DNA of 15,781 bases from CAYTAP01 sp964435775. Lineage in GTDB: Bacteria > Planctomycetota > Phycisphaerae > Tepidisphaerales > Tepidisphaeraceae. The stretch is from positions 1 to 15,781 of the forward strand of contig CAYTAP010000102.1 in assembly GCA_964435775.1 (NCBI GenBank), written 5' to 3'. Positions 11,545 to 15,781 of the stretch are shown here, piece by piece; within the stretch, counting starts at the first letter, position 1; every line of letters begins with the position of its first letter. A program made the position numbers and the translations under genes. Under the pieces are notes generated by a model. It was given only the letters and a program-made list of their open reading frames with translations. It was not told where the DNA came from and did no database searches.

Positions 11545-12318
11545 AGGTTCAGGTGTTGAAGGCGGCGCGTGGTCGTGGTGGGCGCGATTCATTTCAGACA
11601 GGACCATGACGCGGGAAAACTGCTTTGAGATGCCCAGATCGTGCGTCACCAGGATCAGGCTCGCGCCCACTTCATCGCACAAGCGGCGAATAAGCCCCAA
11701 CACCTGGCGCGCGGTATTGCTGTCGAGGGCGCCTGTTGGTTCGTCGGCCAGGACCAGCTCCGGGCGATTGGCCAGCGCGCGGGCCACCGCGACGCGCTGC
11801 TGCTGGCCGACGGATAAGCGTTCGGGTTTGTAGTTCAGTCGCTCGCCCAATCCCACTTCGACCAGCAGTCGCCTTGCCCATTCGGGGTCATGGGCTCGCC
11901 CGGTGAAGCTCATGCCCAGCAACACATTTTCGAGTGCGGTGAATCCGGGAAGGAGATGGTGGGTTTGGAAAATGTAGCCAATATGGCGACCACGGAAAAC
12001 GTCTCGCTGGGCTTCCGTGAGCGCGGTGAGATCGATGGTTCCGTCGCCGTTGACATCTGGGGTTGTTGAATCCGAAGCCGCAGCTTTGTCGGACGGCGAC
12101 GCCTGAGGCTGGTCGTGTCGGAAAAGAATCTGTCCGCTGTCGGGGGTCAGGATGCCGGCAATCATGTGCAGGAGCGTGGTTTTGCCCGAACCGCTGGAGC
12201 CGATCAGCGCCACCTGCTCGCGCCCGGCGAGTGTGAAATCGGCGATGTCAATGACGGGTACGACGCTGCCGTCGGGCCCGATGTAGCGTTTTCGCACGTT
12301 TCGCAGTTCAACCGCCAT
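11521..12318 (-). CDS. ABC transporter ATP-binding protein (MacB/LolD type)
   Basis: The 265-residue cytoplasmic ATPase pairs with the permease downstream. Walker A GSSGSGKT (40-47), Q-loop Q118 in YIFQTHHLLPGF, signature LSVGQQQR (168-175; second position Val instead of Gly), Walker B LVLADEPTG (188-196) and the switch H226 in LVTHD are all present. Between Walker A and the Q-loop an insertion of about 27 residues (68-94) contains the EF-hand-like DVNGDGTID. The C-terminus ends in a Pro/Glu/Asn tail encoded by a heptamer repeat. The ATG at 12318 is chosen because the family begins at the strand MAVELRNVRKRY; an upstream 58-residue extension to 12492 is Cys/Pro-rich and unlike the family. The ribosome binding site is poor. 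It is divergent from the response regulator. Confidence 0.9.
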   Translation of the reverse strand: MAVELRNVRKRYIGPDGSVVPVIDIADFTLAGREQVALIGSSGSGKTTLLHMIAGILTPDSGQILFRHDQPQASPSDKAAASDSTTPDVNGDGTIDLTALTEAQRDVFRGRHIGYIFQTHHLLPGFTALENVLLGMSFTGRAHDPEWARRLLVEVGLGERLNYKPERLSVGQQQRVAVARALANRPELVLADEPTGALDSNTARQVLGLIRRLCDEVGASLILVTHDLGISKQFSRVMVLSEMNRAHHDHAPPSTPEPQTLNPEP

Positions 12319-12661
12319 GCCTTGCTTGTATCCCGCGCCAGGGTTGGCCGCAATGATGGATGATGGAGGGGACTTGTCGACGGGACACCATTGCGAGGTC
12401 GGATTGCGGAAATCATTCGGGCCGACAGTGGTGAAAGTGATTTTTTGAGCGTGTGTGGCGATGGTGCAATAATTACATGGTGGGACTCTCATTCAAGACA
12501 AATCGCTTACTTCGCACACGCCTCATGGATGCGCCATGCGGCGGGCACGCTGTACACGCCGAAGGGTGGGAATATGACAATAATGCAACGTACGCGCGTG
12601 GCCGGATCTGTTCGGCAACATTTTTCTCTCTCGACGGCATTTGCGGTTAAACTAAGCCGCC
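12319..12661. other. Divergent control region between transporter and two-component genes
   Basis: This 343-bp gap separates the ABC ATPase start from the response regulator start. It contains a plausible plus-strand promoter (12445-12473). No clear palindromic response-regulator box or Zur-type dyad was recognised by eye. Plus-strand frames across here have no ribosome binding site. Confidence 0.5.
12445..12473 (+). promoter_or_regulatory. Candidate promoter of the two-component operon
   Basis: TTGAGC (12445-12450) and AATAAT (12468-12473) are 17 bp apart, 4/6 and 5/6 matches to sigma70 boxes, in the local AT-rich stretch. The leader to ATG 12662 would be about 180 nt. The reverse reading TAATTATT overlaps it and might serve the transporter. 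Confidence 0.35.
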
Positions 12662-13336
12662 ATGCGAATTCTTATTGTTGAAGATGAGGCGAAGACGGCG
12701 GCGTACCTGAAGCAGGGGCTGGAGGAGAACGCGTTCGCGGTGGATGTCGCGACGGCCGGCAATGAGGGGTTGCGATTGGCCGAGGGGGGGGATTATGCGC
12801 TGATCATTCTTGATGTCATGCTGCCCGAGCGCGATGGGTGGTCGATCCTCGCGGAGCTTCGGCGAGGCGGCAAGCAGACGCCGGTGTTGTTTTTGACGGC
12901 CAGCGATGCGGTGCAGGATCGCGTGAAGGGGCTTGAGCTTGGCGCGGATGATTACCTCGTCAAGCCGTTCGCCTTTTCAGAGTTGCTGGCGCGGGTGCGG
13001 TCGATCCTTCGCCGCGGGCCTGGGCGTCAGTCGGACACGCTGCGGGTCGATGACCTGGAGATCGATCCGTTGCGTCATCGCATCACCCGCACGGGTCAGC
13101 GGCTGGACCTGACACCCAAGGAGTATGCCCTGCTGCTGCTGCTGATGCGCCGCAGCGGCGAGGCGCTGTCACGGACGCTGATCGCCGAGCAGGTGTGGGA
13201 CATGAACTTCGACAGCGACACGAATGTCGTCGATGTGCATGTTCGCCGGCTGCGCGCCAAGGTGGATGATCCGTATGAGAAAAAGTTGATCCACACCGTG
13301 CGGGGGGTCGGCTATGTCCTCGAAGATCGTGGATGA
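12662..13336 (+). CDS. OmpR-family heavy-metal response regulator (CusR/CopR-like)
   Basis: The 224-residue cytosolic transcription factor has a receiver domain (1-115) with acidic pair E7/D8, phosphoacceptor D51 in ILDVMLP, T79 and K101 in LVKPF, then a winged-helix DNA-binding domain (about 126-222). The C-terminal pattern QVWDMNFDSDTNVVDVHVRR and LIHTVRGVGYVLE is the one seen in CusR/CopR/SilR metal-response regulators, so copper, silver, zinc or cadmium sensing is the likely context. The kinase gene starts inside its last codons (23-bp overlap), showing translational coupling. No Shine-Dalgarno precedes the ATG at 12662; the family start (MRILIVEDE) fits exactly. The divergent ABC transporter with a His-rich loop is the obvious candidate target. 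Confidence 0.93.
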   Translation: MRILIVEDEAKTAAYLKQGLEENAFAVDVATAGNEGLRLAEGGDYALIILDVMLPERDGWSILAELRRGGKQTPVLFLTASDAVQDRVKGLELGADDYLVKPFAFSELLARVRSILRRGPGRQSDTLRVDDLEIDPLRHRITRTGQRLDLTPKEYALLLLLMRRSGEALSRTLIAEQVWDMNFDSDTNVVDVHVRRLRAKVDDPYEKKLIHTVRGVGYVLEDRG

Positions 13337-14894
13337 ATCCGCAAGCGGGGATGCCGATGGGACCCCGGGCGGCTATGCCGGCGCGGCACAAGGCGGCGGT
13401 GATGCGCGGACAGGTCGAGGCGAGGCGGGGCCAACGCCGTCGAGTGGCTCAAGCTGGTCGCTGGCGGCGCGGCTGACGGCGTGGTATGCGCTGTCATCCT
13501 TCGCTCTGATTATGACCGCCACGGGGCTGCTCTACTGGGCGCTGGCCGACAGCCTGAACCATGAGCATGATCTGTATCTCGCGGACAAGGTGCATGTCAT
13601 CCGGGAGTTGCTTCGCCATCGGCCAACGTCCGAGAGCGAACTGAAAGAGGAGGTGGAGGCAAGTTGGGCGCCGCGGCAATACGCGCAGGTGTTTGTGCGC
13701 ATCCTCGATCTGCATGGGCATGTGTTGCTGGAATCGCCGGGCATGGCGGAGCGGCTGCCGGTGAGTTTGTTTCCCCCGCCGGCGGATTTTGAGGATGCGC
13801 TGCCGCAGGGGATCGACCTGTCGGCCAATACCGGGCGCCCCTACCGGATCATCACGGCCACCGCCGCCATCGGCGCGTCCCCGGAACCCTCCCGACTCAT
13901 CCAGGTCGCTCTCAATACCGTTCCCGAACGGGCGCTGCTCGTGGGATTCCGCAGGCGGCTTTGGATTGTTCTGTGCGCGGCGCTGCTCGTGTGCCTGGGT
14001 GTGGGATATGAAATCGCGCGGCAGGGGATTCGTCCAATCAACAAGATCGCGGCCATCGCGCGGCGGGTGGGGTCGGCGACGCTGCACGAACGCATCGACA
14101 TGCGCGGATTGCCGGCGGAGGTGTCGGCGCTGGCGGGCACCTTCAACGCGATGCTCGACCGCCTGGAGGATTCGTTTGCCCGGTTGTCGAGGTTCTCGGC
14201 CGACATCGCCCATGAGCTGCGCACGCCGGTCAACAACATGCGCGGACAGACGGAGGTGGCGCTGAGCCGGGCGCGCACGGTTGTGGAGTACCGGGAGACG
14301 CTTGCATCGTCCCTGGAGGAAACGGTTCGACTGTCACGGATCATCGAGGCGCTGCTTTTTCTCGCCCGCGCCGAGGATCCGCGAAGCCAGATTGACACCG
14401 AGGCGTTGGACCTCACGAGCGAACTTGAGGCGGTGCGGGAGTTTTACGAGCCGGCGGCCGCCGAGTCGGGTATTTCGCTGCATGTCCAATCGCAACCGAA
14501 TCTCCAGGTCCATCTGGATCGCATCCTGTTTCAGCGCGCGGTGGGGAATCTCGTCGCCAACGCCCTGGCCCATACGCCATCGGGCGGGAGCGTGAAGTTG
14601 ACGGCTTCCCCGCACGATCACCATGTGGACATTGACGTCAGCGACACGGGAGCTGGCATCGCGCCGGAGCATCTGCCGCACATCCTGGATCGTTTTTACC
14701 GAGCGGACGCCGCGCGATCGAACGCCCCGTCAGCCGGCCCGGGGGGGAACGTCGGGCTGGGATTGGCGATCGTGCGCTCGATTGCGACACTGCACGGGGG
14801 ATCGGTGGAAATCACGAGCCAGTTGCATCAGGGAACGCATGTGAGGCTTCGCTTCCCGCGCGATCGGATGAGTACTCCGAAAAAGAAATCGTGA
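13314..14894 (+). CDS. Heavy-metal sensor histidine kinase (CusS-like)
   Basis: The 526-residue inner-membrane kinase partners the regulator. An unusual 49-residue Gly/Ala-rich N-terminus precedes TM1 (about 55-78). The periplasmic sensor (about 79-212) contains QVFVRILDLHGHVLLESPGM, as in CusS-type metal sensors. TM2 (about 216-235) leads to a HAMP domain with RPINKIAAIARRV, then the dimerisation domain with phosphoacceptor H300 in DIAHELRTPVNN. The ATPase domain shows N-box RAVGNLVANALAH (408-420), G1 DTGAGI (444-449), F-box FYR (461-463) and G2 GLGLAI (481-486). The start at 13314 has GGGGGG six nt upstream and overlaps the regulator by 23 bp. The inducer metal is not revealed by sequence. 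Confidence 0.92.
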   Translation: MSSKIVDESASGDADGTPGGYAGAAQGGGDARTGRGEAGPTPSSGSSWSLAARLTAWYALSSFALIMTATGLLYWALADSLNHEHDLYLADKVHVIRELLRHRPTSESELKEEVEASWAPRQYAQVFVRILDLHGHVLLESPGMAERLPVSLFPPPADFEDALPQGIDLSANTGRPYRIITATAAIGASPEPSRLIQVALNTVPERALLVGFRRRLWIVLCAALLVCLGVGYEIARQGIRPINKIAAIARRVGSATLHERIDMRGLPAEVSALAGTFNAMLDRLEDSFARLSRFSADIAHELRTPVNNMRGQTEVALSRARTVVEYRETLASSLEETVRLSRIIEALLFLARAEDPRSQIDTEALDLTSELEAVREFYEPAAAESGISLHVQSQPNLQVHLDRILFQRAVGNLVANALAHTPSGGSVKLTASPHDHHVDIDVSDTGAGIAPEHLPHILDRFYRADAARSNAPSAGPGGNVGLGLAIVRSIATLHGGSVEITSQLHQGTHVRLRFPRDRMSTPKKKS

Positions 14895-15198
14895 CGGGAT
14901 TCACCGCGGAGGCGCCGAGAGCGCAGAGAAGACAGAGATTGAACCACAAAGCCGCGAAGATCACGAAGCGGTTCATTGGCGCATCGCGCGGCCTGGCGAT
15001 CGAACATGTGGTCCGGTTTTTTTAGTGAATTGAATACCTCACTGCGAACGAAGGCACGCTCCGTTCAGGCGACTCTTCGTGTCGTCGTACCGTTTGTGGT
15101 TCAGTCTCTTGCGTTGTCCATCGCTTCTCACCACCTGGGCGCGCTTCCTGGGGTAGGGTTATTCAATGCTCTGTTGCTGCGCAATACCACAAGAGAAT

Positions 15199-15277
15199 GA
15201 ACCACAGATAAACTCAGATAAACGCAGATAAACGCGGGCTTTTCACATCCGTGTTTATCTGTGTTCATCTGTGGTTC
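15199..15277. repeat. Inverted repeat with three tandem CAGATAAAC units
   Basis: The arm 15199-15223 (starting GAACCACAGAT) and arm 15253-15277 (ending CTGTGGTTC) are complementary at 23 of 25 positions with a 29-nt loop. Within the left side CAGATAAAC recurs at 15205, 15215 and 15225 with 10-bp period. Such 'accacagat' sequences are common dispersed repeats in several environmental phyla. Confidence 0.8.
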
Positions 15278-15323
15278 GATTCCGTGCGGAATTGAAAGAC
15301 CTTGCCTCCCTGGGGCCATCCGA

Positions 15324-15352
15324 TTGCATCGGGAGGGCAACGTGTTAATAAT
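15324..15352 (+). promoter_or_regulatory. Possible promoter of malate dehydrogenase
   Basis: TTGCAT (15324-15329) and AATAAT (15347-15352) are 17 bp apart. The -10 is a 5/6 match but the -35 only 3/6. The TSS would be about 42 nt before the ATG. Confidence 0.28.
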
Positions 15353-15400
15353 CAGCTTCGTTATCGAACAGTTTTTATTTTTGGAAGGCAGGATGAATAG

Positions 15401-15781
15401 ATGAAGCAGCCGATTCGAGTCGCCGTGACGGGAGCCGCAGGTCAAATTGGGTATGCGTTGCTGTTTCGCATCGCGTCGGGGCAGATGTTCGGGCCCGACC
15501 AGCCGGTAATTTTGCATTTGATCGAGGTTCCGTTCGAGAAGGCGATGAACGCGCTGAACGGCGTGGCGATGGAGCTTGATGATTGCGCGTTCCCGCTGCT
15601 CCAGGGGATGGTGCTGACCAGCGATCCGAACGTGGGGTTCAAGGATGCCAACTGGTGTCTGATGGTCGGCGCCAAGCCGCGCGGACCGGGAATGGAGCGT
15701 GCGGATCTGCTCAAGGACAACGGAAAAATCTTCATCGAGCAGGGAAAGATCATTGACCGCGTGGCGGCGGATGACGCCCGC
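15401..15781 (+). CDS. mdh: Malate dehydrogenase (5' part, cut by window end)
   Basis: The 127 visible residues are the N-terminal NAD-binding domain of the LDH-like bacterial/cytosolic-type malate dehydrogenase, which interconverts malate and oxaloacetate in the TCA cycle. The dinucleotide loop is TGAAGQIG (10-17), the ribose-binding acidic residue is E42 in HLIEVP, favouring NAD over NADP, and the characteristic GVAMELDDCAFPLL (54-67) follows. The mobile substrate loop VGAKPRGPGMER (89-100) contains the arginines R94 and R100. AGGA lies 7 nt before the ATG at 15401; a nearer ATG at 15393 is out of frame. The gene continues beyond the window, still open, with no sign of damage. Confidence 0.95.
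   Translation, partial: MKQPIRVAVTGAAGQIGYALLFRIASGQMFGPDQPVILHLIEVPFEKAMNALNGVAMELDDCAFPLLQGMVLTSDPNVGFKDANWCLMVGAKPRGPGMERADLLKDNGKIFIEQGKIIDRVAADDAR

Larger units (their letters stand above)
14895..15400. other. Repeat-rich intergenic region
   Basis: About 500 bp without a supported gene. The first 80 bp contain degenerate 'gcgcagagaa' and 'ccacaaagccgcgaag' phrases typical of dispersed intergenic repeats. An inverted repeat with internal tandem units lies at 15199-15277. A further hairpin at 15302-15340 has an exact inner stem CCGAT/ATCGG and outer TTGCC/GGCAA, and may be a leader structure of the malate dehydrogenase mRNA. A 74-codon plus frame (14976-15200) and minus frames are not convincing. 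Confidence 0.55.

Noticed and set aside
12031..12055. True dockerin domain in the ABC ATPase
   Set aside because: Only a single calcium-loop pattern inside a cytosolic ATPase; no second dockerin repeat, so it is treated as an insertion only.
12640..12662. Leaderless promoter directly before the response regulator (TAAACT at 12648)
   Set aside because: No matching -35 box at the right spacing; the upstream AATAAT candidate is better.
13494..14213. 239-codon minus frame antisense to the sensor kinase
   Set aside because: Shadow of a high-GC coding region; the kinase motifs on the plus strand explain the sequence.
14976..15200. 74-codon plus frame after the kinase
   Set aside because: Lies in repeat-rich intergenic DNA, without ribosome binding site or recognisable domain.
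15128..15517. 129-codon minus frame containing the 'PQMNTDKHGC' phrase
   Set aside because: This phrase is a translation of the dispersed accacagat-type repeat and part of the malate dehydrogenase antisense strand.

Overview
The window looks like chromosomal DNA of a GC-rich, free-living bacterium, most likely a planctomycete (Phycisphaerae-like). This is inferred from a PEP-CTERM exported protein, many clear Shine-Dalgarno sites, long intergenic repeats of the 'accacagataaac' kind, and a tRNA-integrated element whose gene content (DUF3987 ATPase plus tyrosine integrase reading into a tRNA) is familiar from that phylum. No rRNA or marker protein settles the taxonomy.

Layout. (1) 181-951 (-): sugar phosphate isomerase/epimerase-type TIM barrel. 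(2) 1431-2666 (+): threonine ammonia-lyase with a C-terminal ACT domain, behind a good sigma70-type promoter. (3) 2781-9006: a compact integrative element of about 6.2 kb inserted in the 3' end of a tRNA-Ile(GAT) gene and bounded by the 14-bp direct repeat TGGGCCCGACAAGA. (4) 8993-9066 (-): the restored tRNA-Ile with its own promoter. (5) 9263-9979 (+): PEP-CTERM protein. (6) 9994-12318 (-): MacB/FtsX-type ABC permease with a His-rich loop, and its ATPase. (7) 12662-14894 (+), divergent from the transporter: CusR-like response regulator and CusS-like sensor kinase. (8) 14895-15400: repeat-rich intergenic region. (9) 15401 to window end (+): malate dehydrogenase, cut by the window edge.

The element runs left to right. 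It starts with attL and a detached 3' end of the integrase gene, then iteron-like 11-bp tandem repeats beside an AT-rich stretch. A hypothetical protein with a C-terminal helix-turn-helix follows, then an operator-like intergenic region. After that come a 54-residue small protein, an excisionase-like HTH protein, a DnaB-N-like protein, a DUF3987 ATPase, a TubC-N-like small protein and a possible PD-(D/E)XK-type protein. The tyrosine integrase is last. Several of these genes overlap by 4 bp. No capsid, conjugation or packaging gene is visible.

The most interesting observation is that the integrase gene spans the attachment site. In the integrated state its last 13 codons are antisense tRNA-Ile sequence. 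In the excised circle the same frame would run through the 14-bp core into the left end, giving a 464-residue protein with a different C-terminus. Paired CAACGCAY repeats with 12-bp period flank the core on both sides, inside this reading frame, and look like arm-type integrase sites.

Outside the element, the divergent two-component system and His-rich ABC transporter look like one metal-responsive unit.
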